The notes under the pieces: generated by a model
The model's database searches: none
What the model was told of the DNA's origin: nothing
The model's input: the letters and a program-made list of their open reading frames with translations, nothing else
NCBI RefSeq assembly: GCF_031119335.1
Contig: NZ_JAVHXT010000017.1
Span: 45,392 to 109,391, forward strand
Length of the DNA: 64,000 nucleotides
Reading direction: 5' to 3'
DNA from: Pedobacter sp.
GTDB lineage: Bacteria > Bacteroidota > Bacteroidia > Sphingobacteriales > Sphingobacteriaceae
Translations under genes and position numbers: made by a program
In this document: positions 7,399-14,613 of the stretch, piece after piece
Numbering within the stretch: position 1 is the first letter of the stretch
Layout of the letters: each line of letters opens with the position of its first letter

Positions 7399-8430
7399 AT
7401 GGAATTAGGCATTGGAATGTTTGGCGATTTACAGATTAACGCCAAAGGCGAAGTACAATCGGCACAACAACGTTTACAAGAAATTATAGCAGAAATTAAG
7501 CTGATGGATGAAGTTGGCTTAGATTTTTACGGTATTGGCGAACATCACAGACCAGACTACGCCGTTTCTGCACCAGAAATTATTTTAGCGGCAGCAGCAA
7601 CAGTTACAAAAAACATCAAATTAGGAAGTGCAGTCTCTGTCTTAAGCTCGTCAGATCCTGTTAAATTATATCAAAGTTTTGCTACGGTAGATTTAATTTC
7701 TAACGGCAGAGCCGAGTTAATGGCTGGCCGTGGTAGTTTTATCGAGTCGTTTCCTTTGTATGGTCAGAACTTAGCAGATTACGATGCCTTGTTTGAAGAG
7801 AAACTAAACCTCTTGGTAAAAATTAACGAACAGGAAACTATTTCTTGGAAAGGAAAATTTAGACCAGAGTTAAAAGAGCAACAGATATTACCCAGAGCGG
7901 TAGATAATAATTTGAAAATTTGGGTGGCCGTTGGTGGCACTCCGGCATCGGTAGTTAGAGCTGGAAAATTAGGCTTACCGGTAATGTTTGCCATTATTGG
8001 TGGTAATCCAGAACAGTTCCAACCTCTGTTTGATTACTACAAACAAGCTTACGGAGATGCTGGACATGACATGAGCAAGTTTCAAGTTGGTGTGCACATG
8101 CACTCGTTCTTCGGAGATGATAGTCAAGCTACGGCAGATTACTACTACCCGGTTTATTCTGCGCAGATGGATAGAATTGGCAAATCGAGAGGTTGGCCGC
8201 CATTTCAACGTGGACAATATGATTACGGAAGATCGAAACATGGCCATTTAATTATTGGTGATGCTAACGAAACTGCCGAGAAAATCATTATGATGCACGA
8301 ATTGTTTGGACTAACCCGTTTCTCTGCACACATGGATGTTGGTGCTCCGTCACACGATCACATGATGAAGTCTATTGAAATTTATGGGGAGAAAATCGCT
8401 CCGCAAGTGAGAAAAGCATTAAATAAATAA
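7399..8430 (+). CDS. LLM-class flavin-dependent oxidoreductase
   Basis: A 343-residue bacterial luciferase-like (LLM) monooxygenase or oxidoreductase, a TIM barrel using FMN or F420-type flavin. Family signs are the N-terminal MELGIGMFGDL strand, the GLDFYGIGEHHRPDYAVSAP segment, LGSAVSVLSSSDPVKLYQ and the AELMAGRGS motif, then VGGTPASVVRAGKLGLPV near the middle. Substrate cannot be inferred. It is monocistronic: a short leader promoter precedes it and a repeat-filled gap follows. Confidence 0.92.
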   Translation: MELGIGMFGDLQINAKGEVQSAQQRLQEIIAEIKLMDEVGLDFYGIGEHHRPDYAVSAPEIILAAAATVTKNIKLGSAVSVLSSSDPVKLYQSFATVDLISNGRAELMAGRGSFIESFPLYGQNLADYDALFEEKLNLLVKINEQETISWKGKFRPELKEQQILPRAVDNNLKIWVAVGGTPASVVRAGKLGLPVMFAIIGGNPEQFQPLFDYYKQAYGDAGHDMSKFQVGVHMHSFFGDDSQATADYYYPVYSAQMDRIGKSRGWPPFQRGQYDYGRSKHGHLIIGDANETAEKIIMMHELFGLTRFSAHMDVGAPSHDHMMKSIEIYGEKIAPQVRKALNK

Positions 8431-8627
8431 CAACCTCAGTTCGATTATTATTTAACTGATTTACAGCTTCATATCATATATTTTATTCTAATTGATTTGC
8501 TTCGCAGCTATTGCATGGTCAGGGCGACAGTATATTGGCACTCCGTCTCCCGAAATTAATTCGGGACTAGTTTTAACAGCTTGTTTTGACATATTTAGCA
8601 ATCGAACTCAGATTAATAAGCTATTAT
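8431..8627. other. Non-coding gap with degenerate repeat
   Basis: There is no credible ORF. The part around 8555-8568 has the hairpin CCCGAAATTAATTCGGGA, and the surrounding text resembles degraded members of the GCGGAAAGCGGG repeat family seen at 9190-9530, 49260-49440 and 57590-57870. Confidence 0.45.
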
Positions 8628-8714
8628 CGTCATTGCGAGGCACGAAGCAATCTTAAAGCGATAGGTTAATAATCCTGTCATAGTAATAAGATTGCTTCGT
8701 GCCTCGCAATGACG
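8628..8714. repeat. Palindromic dispersed repeat, complete copy
   Basis: Two 28-bp arms at 8628-8655 and 8687-8714 are perfect reverse complements (core TTGCGAGGCACGAAGCAATC) around a 31-nt loop. Other copies lie at 14225-14303 and 55949-56026, with a half copy at 3842-3869. The perfect pairing suggests recent spread or selection on structure. Confidence 0.9.
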
Positions 8715-8742
8715 ACATTTTTTAGTCAAACAAATTTATAAC

Positions 8743-8750
8743 TACCTTTA
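8743..8750 (+). promoter_or_regulatory. -7-like element TACCTTTA
   Basis: TAnnTTTA, one base off the consensus, ends 4 nt before ATG 8755 of the DUF423 gene, the same geometry as the exact elements elsewhere in the window. Confidence 0.35.
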
Positions 8751-8754
8751 CGCC

Positions 8755-9132
8755 ATGACTAATAACTGTGCAATTATTACTGGTGCTACATTCGGATTAT
8801 TATCAATCATATTTGGTGCTTTTGGCGCACACGCTTTAAAGAAAGTTTTGTCTGTAGAAAAACTAGCATCTTTTGAAGTTGGTGTACGCTATCAAATTTA
8901 CAGCGCCCTATTTTTGATACTGATTGGCTACAATGCAAATTTTGAGCTAAGTTTAATTAGCTGGTCTTATTATTTGGTTACCATTGGCACGGTTCTATTT
9001 TCGTTTAGTATTTACTTATTGTCATTATCCGAATACTTAAATAAGAACTTCAAATTTCTTGGCCCTATTACGCCACTTGGCGGATTATTGATGATTTTAG
9101 GTTGGGGATGCTTGTTGCTTTCTGTTGTTTAA
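8755..9132 (+). CDS. DUF423 small membrane protein
   Basis: A 125-residue inner-membrane protein of the DUF423 (YgdD) family. The signature GAFGAHALKK near the N terminus, the FEVGVRYQIYSAL motif and four hydrophobic segments are visible. The C-terminal TPLGGLLMILGWGCLLLS is also conserved. Function unknown. It is flanked by repeat-rich gaps on both sides and is not obviously in an operon. Confidence 0.9.
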   Translation: MTNNCAIITGATFGLLSIIFGAFGAHALKKVLSVEKLASFEVGVRYQIYSALFLILIGYNANFELSLISWSYYLVTIGTVLFSFSIYLLSLSEYLNKNFKFLGPITPLGGLLMILGWGCLLLSVV

Positions 9133-9536
9133 TTCGCTTAATTTTAAACAACAATTTTTTAATCATTTGAAAAACAATGTGAGTAGATTTTGGCAATTGT
9201 AGCCCTGCTTTCCGCTGCTATCTTTTTGTCACATTTCTACATCATTTCGAACGCATGTGAGAAATCTCTAAGTAAAACGCTTCTTAAAACAGATTTCTCC
9301 TCATACTTCGTCGAAATTACGCACCAAAAAGTATATCCGCTTCAAACAGGTTTAATTAACAAAGGTAATGGTTCTTTTGGCCGTTTGTTGGGCAGGTGCT
9401 AATGGCTTTTCTTCGTTTCATAGACCCGATTGTAGCGGCAGCCCCGAGTGAGCTTGGAGCAGCGCATTGGGAACGAGGGCTATAGCGGAAAGCGGGACTA
9501 CCGATAATAGGAATACTGACCCTTCCGCTCCAAAAC
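9133..9536. repeat. Composite long intergenic repeat
   Basis: This gap of about 400 bp reads as stacked repeat fragments: TTTCCGCTGCTATCTTTTTG, an AGATTTCTCCTCATACTTCG block, CCCGATTGTAGCGGCAGCCC, and GGGCTATAGCGGAAAGCGGG. The same words recur at 49260-49440 and 57590-57870. A short ORF at 9190-9402 runs through it but has no gene-like features. Confidence 0.6.
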
Positions 9537-9569
9537 AAAAAATCCCCCGACATATACTATCGGAGGATT
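9537..9569 (-). terminator. Rho-independent terminator of the metalloprotease gene
   Basis: On the minus strand AATCCTCCGA and TCGGGGGATT pair around a 9-nt loop and are followed by a T run. It lies about 25 bp past the metalloprotease stop codon. Confidence 0.75.
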
Positions 9570-9591
9570 CCAGAATTATTTAAGTCCTTGC

Positions 9592-12147
9592 TTATTTCTT
9601 TTTATCTAAAGCTTTTTCGATACGATCTGACAAATCTTCTAAGTGATATTTGCTTAAAGTATCGGCTTGTGAGCTTGCTTTAATTGCTTTATCTAACTCA
9701 CGTAACTGTCCTTTAACCACAGAAACCGCATCGGTTTGGCTAGCTGTTAAACCAGTTGGAGCGGCACCGCCTCTTCCAAAAGTTGCTGCGCTAGCGGCTG
9801 CAGGAGCCGGAGGGTTGATAATGGTGATTAATCTCTCTACATAAGCTTTCTGTAAGTTTCTACGATATACATCAATAGCGGCATTGCCTTTCAATTCAGT
9901 AAAGATTGAAGCGTTTAAATCTTTGAACAAATCAGAGATTTTATAGGCAGTTGCGCCATCGGCAGCCTCGGCAGCAATCAAGTTACCCAAAACTCTAGTA
10001 GAAATTACTCTGGCTAGGGCTGCATTTTGCAATTTAGAAACTACTACTAACGGACTTTCGCTAATATTATCTAAAATAGTTTGATCTAACAACCATTTTG
10101 GCGTAGTGAAAACTTGTGCATTTAACCAGTTTACTGCTTCTTTTTGCGTCGCTGCTGGCGTACGTTCGTAAATTACACCTGCTTGATCTACAGTTTTTGG
10201 ATTTTCGTAGATACCACCAATGTTTTTACTAACGTGACCAATATAACGACCAAACTGAGTAGTCAACTGACCGTACATATTGCTTAGCTCATCGTAGTTT
10301 TCGCCGGGCTGTTTGGTCCAGGCATTTAAATTAGCAACGATAACTTTCAAGTTTTTGATACCATAGTCACTCGCTTTCATTGCATTGTCGCTCAAATCTT
10401 CGCTTTGCGAATGCGGATCATCTGGATTAGTTTCGGTACCGAACCATAAACGTCTGTTCTTTGCTGATTCTAAGGTCATCTTATCTAAGATCTTCATATC
10501 AGAAGCTACGTTTTTGCTATCTGGGAAGTATCTATAACCCCACTCAATTGCCCATTTATCGTAATCGCCAATGCGTGGATATAAACCTACTTTAGAAATG
10601 TTATCTTCTGGTTGCGCAACGTAGTTAAAACGAGCATAGTCCATTATAGATGGTGTGTGGCCATTTTCTTCTACCCATTTTTTATTACGTAGATTTTCTG
10701 TTGGCACTGTTGAACTAGACCCGTGGTTATGACGTAGACCTAGCGTGTGACCCACTTCGTGAGAAGAAACAAAACGAATTAAATCGCCCATTAACTCATC
10801 GCTAAAGTTAACCGTACGAGCTCTTTTATCTACAGCCGCAGTTTGAATGAAATACCAATCGCGAACTAATTTCATTACATTGTGGTACCAGTTAATGTGG
10901 CTTTCCATAATCTCACCAGTACGTGGATCTGAAATACTTGGACCACTTGCATTAGGAATTTCTGATGGTTTGTAAACAATGGCCGAGTTACGGGCATCGT
11001 CTAAACTCCAAGTAGAATCTTGTGCTTTTGTAGGTGCAATTTTACCAATTACGGCATTTTTGAAACCTGCTTTTTCAAAAGCTTTTTGCCAATCGTTAAC
11101 ACCAGCAATTAAATAAGGCACCCATTTTTTAGGCGTAGCCGGATCGATATAGAAAATGATAGGTTTAGCTGGTTCTACCAATTCGCCACGTTTGTACTTA
11201 GCCATATCTTGTGGTTTTGGTTCTAATCTCCAACGTTTTACCAACTGCACCTCTTTTACCCCTTGTGGGTTTAAATCAAAATCGGTATAACCAACTGCGA
11301 AATAACCAACACGAGGATCGAAATAACGTGGTTTCATTGGATTTTTAGGTAAAATTACCAACGAAGTGTTTAACTCTAAAGTTACCGAACCTGTTGCTGC
11401 ACCAGCACCGCCAAATGAAGGAGCTCCACCAGCGCTTGGTGTTGCAGCTTTAGCGTAAGTTTTTACGGTTTTAATCTCTACGTTAGTTGGGAAACTTCTT
11501 ACGTCTTGGATATAGCTTCTATCTGCCTGTTGTGCACCAATACCAAATCTCGATTTGAACATTGGAGAGCTGAAGTAGAAAATATCATTATCGCTATTGA
11601 TGTAAGTAGTAACGTCAATTACGCTACCGTCTTTACCAGGAGTGTAAGCTGCAATATCAAAAGCAGCAGCAATTGGCTGTACGCTAGAATTTTGTAACGA
11701 CTGATACATTGAAGCAGTACTGTCTGCGCTGTAAGCTCTGAAGCTAATTTTACGCATGAAAATTCTGTTGTTTGGTCCTTTTTCGAAACGGATAACCGAA
11801 CTTCCGATTTGATCGCCAGCGTAACCTTGCGCTGCACGAACCTCAGCTCCAGACTTTGAAATACGGCTTACCACCAAAATATCTCTATTTAATGTAGTAT
11901 CTGCAATTTCAAAATAGAATTTGTCTTCAATTTTGTGAGAAGTAATCATCCCTTTGCGGCTTAATGCTTTGTTAGTGATTACTTGGTCGTAAGGTTTTGG
12001 TTGTGCTTTAGGTGCCGCTGCCGCTCCGAAAGCTCCAGGAGCCCGGCGTGTGCTATCAGTAGGGGCTCCGCCTTGAGTTGGTCGTTGTGCGTGGGCAAAA
12101 GTCACCACACCAGCAGCCAATAATAGGGTAAATAGATTTTTCTTCAT
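9592..12147 (-). CDS. Secreted zinc-dependent metalloprotease (DUF5117/DUF5118 type)
   Basis: A protein of 851 residues with an N-terminal signal peptide (MKKNLFTLLLAAGVVTFAHA). Near residue 465 it carries HEVGHTLGLRH, the HExxHxxxxxH zinc site of metzincin-like peptidases, with NHGSSS after it. The N-terminal half (GMITSHKIEDKFYFEIADTT, then DRDILVVSRISKSG-like text) fits the DUF5118/DUF5117 modules of large Bacteroidota periplasmic peptidases. There is no T9SS C-terminal domain, so it probably stays in the periplasm or outer membrane. The start is the ATG at 12147; an adjacent upstream TTG is less likely. Substrate unknown. Confidence 0.9.
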   Translation of the reverse strand: MKKNLFTLLLAAGVVTFAHAQRPTQGGAPTDSTRRAPGAFGAAAAPKAQPKPYDQVITNKALSRKGMITSHKIEDKFYFEIADTTLNRDILVVSRISKSGAEVRAAQGYAGDQIGSSVIRFEKGPNNRIFMRKISFRAYSADSTASMYQSLQNSSVQPIAAAFDIAAYTPGKDGSVIDVTTYINSDNDIFYFSSPMFKSRFGIGAQQADRSYIQDVRSFPTNVEIKTVKTYAKAATPSAGGAPSFGGAGAATGSVTLELNTSLVILPKNPMKPRYFDPRVGYFAVGYTDFDLNPQGVKEVQLVKRWRLEPKPQDMAKYKRGELVEPAKPIIFYIDPATPKKWVPYLIAGVNDWQKAFEKAGFKNAVIGKIAPTKAQDSTWSLDDARNSAIVYKPSEIPNASGPSISDPRTGEIMESHINWYHNVMKLVRDWYFIQTAAVDKRARTVNFSDELMGDLIRFVSSHEVGHTLGLRHNHGSSSTVPTENLRNKKWVEENGHTPSIMDYARFNYVAQPEDNISKVGLYPRIGDYDKWAIEWGYRYFPDSKNVASDMKILDKMTLESAKNRRLWFGTETNPDDPHSQSEDLSDNAMKASDYGIKNLKVIVANLNAWTKQPGENYDELSNMYGQLTTQFGRYIGHVSKNIGGIYENPKTVDQAGVIYERTPAATQKEAVNWLNAQVFTTPKWLLDQTILDNISESPLVVVSKLQNAALARVISTRVLGNLIAAEAADGATAYKISDLFKDLNASIFTELKGNAAIDVYRRNLQKAYVERLITIINPPAPAAASAATFGRGGAAPTGLTASQTDAVSVVKGQLRELDKAIKASSQADTLSKYHLEDLSDRIEKALDKKK

Positions 12148-12253
12148 CAATTTATTTGAATAAGTTAATTGTGAAGTAAAAATAAGCGAAGCGCTACGAA
12201 ATATTCAGAATTGGATATAACTTCTTAGTTACAAGATGTAAAAAATCTAATTG

Positions 12254-12314
12254 GCCACAGATGCACAGATTTTAAAATAGAAATTAAGTGCAGCATCATC
12301 TGTGCATCTGTGGC
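12254..12314. repeat. Inverted repeat GCCACAGATGCACAGAT, copy 1
   Basis: Perfect 17-bp arms at 12254-12270 and 12298-12314 around a 27-nt loop. It begins 8 bp beyond the holA stop codon, so it may also help end holA transcripts. Other copies are at 53556-53611, 55391-55407 (one arm) and 63114-63203. Confidence 0.85.
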
Positions 12315-12321
12315 AAAAAAC

Positions 12322-13341
12322 CTAATGCAATATCTTAAAAACCAATTCTTTCAATAAATCGCCATCAGATATATTGCCCGTACTATCCAAACCTTTGCTC
12401 TTCAAATCATACTCTCTTAGTAAACTAATGATATCGAAAGTTTTGCCAGCATTAAAAGTGCGTGCGGCAGCTTCATAATCTTTAAGAAAATAAGGGCTTA
12501 CACCAAGCTCCCTAGCTGCATCGTTTTTATTGGTTAAATAATGATATTTAAGGATTTTTGAGAAATAAGAATTGAGATTGGCCATTACCATAATCATTGG
12601 GTTGGCTTTTGGATTACCCGCAAAGTAATTGATAATCTGATTGCTCTTTAACACATTACGTGTAGCCAATGCCTTTTGCAGTTCAAACACATTGTATTCC
12701 TTACTAATTCCTATATTTCGCTGAATATGATCTGTTTGGATAGTGGTAGATTTATCTATATTCAAACACAATTTTTCAACCTCATTTGCTATTTTAGAAA
12801 GATCTGTACCCAAATATTCAGCCATTAAAGCTACCGCTTGAGGATCTATTTTGTAGCCCTTAGTTTTGATATGATCTTCTATCCAAGGTACGAGCTTATA
12901 ATCTCTTACTGGATCACTTTGAAAAACGACACCATTACTATTAATGGCTTTATAGATCTTTTTACGTTTATCGAAATTAGCATACTTATAGGCAAGTACT
13001 AAAATTGTGCTAGGCAACGGCTTCTCGAAATATGCAAGGGTAAAATCAGCTTCTTTACTAGCCCCTTCGTTTGCCCATTTCAAATCTTGCGCTTCTTTTA
13101 CAATAATCAATTGATATTCGGACATCATTGGATAGCGCTTAGCAGCATTCATCACCGTAGCCATATCGGTATCTTTACCGTATAAAACAGTCTGGTTGAA
13201 ACCTTTCTCACCATCAGACAGTATATGTTTCTCCATATACTCTACTATCTGATCAATAAAATAGGGTTCTTCGCCCTGTAATAGATAAACTGGCTTAAAT
13301 TTTCTAGCTTTTAAATCCTTAATGATGTCTTCGGCAGTCAT
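12322..13341 (-). CDS. holA: DNA polymerase III subunit delta
   Basis: A HolA of 339 residues, the clamp-loader delta subunit that opens the beta sliding clamp. Family signs are KFKPVYLLQGEEPYFIDQI at the N terminus, then EYQLIIVKEAQDLKW, VALMAEYLGTDLSKIANEVEK, and the C-terminal LKSKGLDSTGNISDGDLLKEL. The frame stays open 84 bp further upstream, but ATG 13341 lies only 3 nt after a minus-strand TAACTTTG element and begins the conserved sequence MTAEDIIKDLK. The gene is divergent from a stand-alone HsdR_N gene. Confidence 0.94.
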   Translation of the reverse strand: MTAEDIIKDLKARKFKPVYLLQGEEPYFIDQIVEYMEKHILSDGEKGFNQTVLYGKDTDMATVMNAAKRYPMMSEYQLIIVKEAQDLKWANEGASKEADFTLAYFEKPLPSTILVLAYKYANFDKRKKIYKAINSNGVVFQSDPVRDYKLVPWIEDHIKTKGYKIDPQAVALMAEYLGTDLSKIANEVEKLCLNIDKSTTIQTDHIQRNIGISKEYNVFELQKALATRNVLKSNQIINYFAGNPKANPMIMVMANLNSYFSKILKYHYLTNKNDAARELGVSPYFLKDYEAAARTFNAGKTFDIISLLREYDLKSKGLDSTGNISDGDLLKELVFKILH

Positions 13342-13344
13342 GCT

Positions 13345-13352
13345 CAAAGTTA
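13345..13352 (-). promoter_or_regulatory. -7 promoter element TAACTTTG for holA
   Basis: Read on the minus strand, TAACTTTG is followed by AGC and the ATG of holA, a 3-nt gap. It supports a leaderless mRNA and rules out the longer annotated frame. Confidence 0.6.
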
Positions 13353-13729
13353 CAAATTTACCCCTAACCCCTAAAGGGGAATTATTGACAAATAGACTAA
13401 CATCCATTATCCCGACCTCAATCATAAAATACTTTTATTTATCTGTCTGATGTTTTAAAAATCAGGAAAGCAGTTTCCGCATTTCATAGCCACCAGTAGT
13501 CCTGCACTACGTTACAAGTCCTCTCCCGATGAAAAAATCGGGATTGCGGGCTTTCCACTTCGTTCAGGTTTATTGTACAAAATCCTGTGGCACTAACACT
13601 TACAACTTAACTGTTTTACGCGAGTATATACTTACACACTGCCTTTCAGCAAAATTGTCAATCTGCTGCCACTAAAACTTTAGACCATTTCTTTTTCAAC
13701 AATCTAGCAATGAAACAATAAAACAATCT
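13353..13729. other. Non-coding gap with repeat remnants
   Basis: The divergent holA/HsdR_N gap. It holds CCCCTAAAGGGG (13370-13381), a TCCCGATGAAAAAATCGGGA hairpin near 13525-13545 and GCGGGCTTTCCACTTCG, all words of repeat families seen elsewhere. No RNA gene or credible ORF was recognised. Confidence 0.5.
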
Positions 13730-13737
13730 TATTTTTG
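13730..13737 (+). promoter_or_regulatory. -7 promoter element TATTTTTG
   Basis: Exact TAnnTTTG ending 7 nt before ATG 13745 of the HsdR_N gene. Confidence 0.5.
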
Positions 13738-13744
13738 ATGTCTG

Positions 13745-14206
13745 ATGTTCAACCCTACTCCACTTAACCTACCTTTCTATCCTTTTAAAATTACCCAAAG
13801 GGATGGGCTACATTACATTTTTGATGAAGCGAGAAAGAAGCATTTGGTACTCACACCTGAGGAATGGGTAAGACAGCATTTTATCAAATACCTTATTAAA
13901 GAAAAACAGTTCCCTGTTAGTTTAATGCAGATTGAAGGTGGATTAAGCCTAAATCAAACCAGAAAACGTAGCGATATTTTAGTGCTAACGAAAGCAGGTG
14001 AAAAATTGATGGTGGTAGAATGTAAAGCGCCCTCGGTAAACATCACACAAGCTACCTTTGACCAAGCCGCAAGATACAATTCGGTGTATAAAGCAAAATG
14101 GCTAGTGATTACTAATGGGTTAAGCCACTACTACGCACAGATAGATCACGAAAATAAAGGCTTTTCTTTTGTGGAGGAATTGCCTGTTTATAGTTTATTA
14201 GTTTAG
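13745..14206 (+). CDS. Stand-alone HsdR N-terminal-domain (PD-(D/E)xK) protein
   Basis: A 153-residue protein equal to the N-terminal nuclease domain of type I restriction HsdR. The PD-(D/E)xK core is visible: D77 in RKRSDILVL, E92 and K94 in VVECKAP, followed by an ARYNSVYKAKWLVITNG strand-helix. No motor, methylase or specificity subunit lies nearby, so it is not a restriction system. I recall solo HsdR_N genes next to holA in other Bacteroidota, which points to a housekeeping role in DNA metabolism, but this is inference. It is divergent from holA. Confidence 0.88.
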   Translation: MFNPTPLNLPFYPFKITQRDGLHYIFDEARKKHLVLTPEEWVRQHFIKYLIKEKQFPVSLMQIEGGLSLNQTRKRSDILVLTKAGEKLMVVECKAPSVNITQATFDQAARYNSVYKAKWLVITNGLSHYYAQIDHENKGFSFVEELPVYSLLV

Positions 14207-14224
14207 TAGAAAACCTCGTTACAT

Positions 14225-14303
14225 CATTATTGCGAGGTACGAAGCTATCTTACTAATCAAAAGCATACACGCTTTAAGATTGCTTCGTACCTCGCAATGA
14301 CGA
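14225..14303. repeat. Palindromic dispersed repeat, variant copy
   Basis: Arms at 14225-14252 and 14275-14302 belong to the same family as 8628-8714. Both arms share the change GGCACG to GGTACG (TTGCGAGGTACGAAG and CTTCGTACCTCGCAA), so the pairing is kept by a matching substitution in the two arms. Confidence 0.85.
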
Positions 14304-14560
14304 CGCGGTTTTAATAAAAAAGAGAAACCTTGCTAGATTTTTCCTTTCAGTCGAAATGACGACCTTTTTAATTCCCTACGCTGTTCGGGATTTGAAATCC
14401 CGAACCTCTTATCTGCTGATTTGAAATCCGCAATTCTTTAAGTCGAGATTATAAATCGAGTTCATCTAAATAATCTCAACTAGCAAATTTTAAAATAGAT
14501 TCTTCGCTGCGCTCTGAATGACAAAGTCCGTGAAAGCCAGCAATGACCATTGTTATAGAC
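14304..14560. other. Non-coding gap with stacked palindromes
   Basis: Contains a palindrome at 14384-14404 (TTCGGGATTT-g-AAATCCCGAA), then similar GATTTGAAATCCG and CGAGATTATAAATCG units. The text ATTCTTCGCTGCGCTCTGAATGAC near 14499 is also repeat-like. No gene seen. Confidence 0.5.
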
Positions 14561-14594
14561 AAAAAAGGAGAAATCTATCAAGACCTCTCCCTTT
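14561..14594 (-). terminator. Probable terminator of purF
   Basis: On the minus strand AAAGGGAGAGG pairs imperfectly with TCTCCTTTTTTG around a loop of about 12 nt. A T run follows the stem. It starts 20 bp past the purF stop codon. Confidence 0.55.
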
Positions 14595-14613
14595 AAATGA
14601 TATAAGTTTTAGC

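Noticed and set aside
9190..9402. A 70-residue ORF on the plus strand in the gap before the metalloprotease
   Set aside because: It runs through composite repeat sequence that recurs at 49278 and 57590; it has no promoter element and its residues show no domain.
13342..13425. Longer N terminus for HolA
   Set aside because: The extra codons overlap the TAACTTTG promoter and a CCCCTAAAGGGG repeat, and the residues are not typical of the family.
13745..14206. A type I restriction system
   Set aside because: No HsdM, HsdS or helicase part; the protein is the nuclease domain alone.
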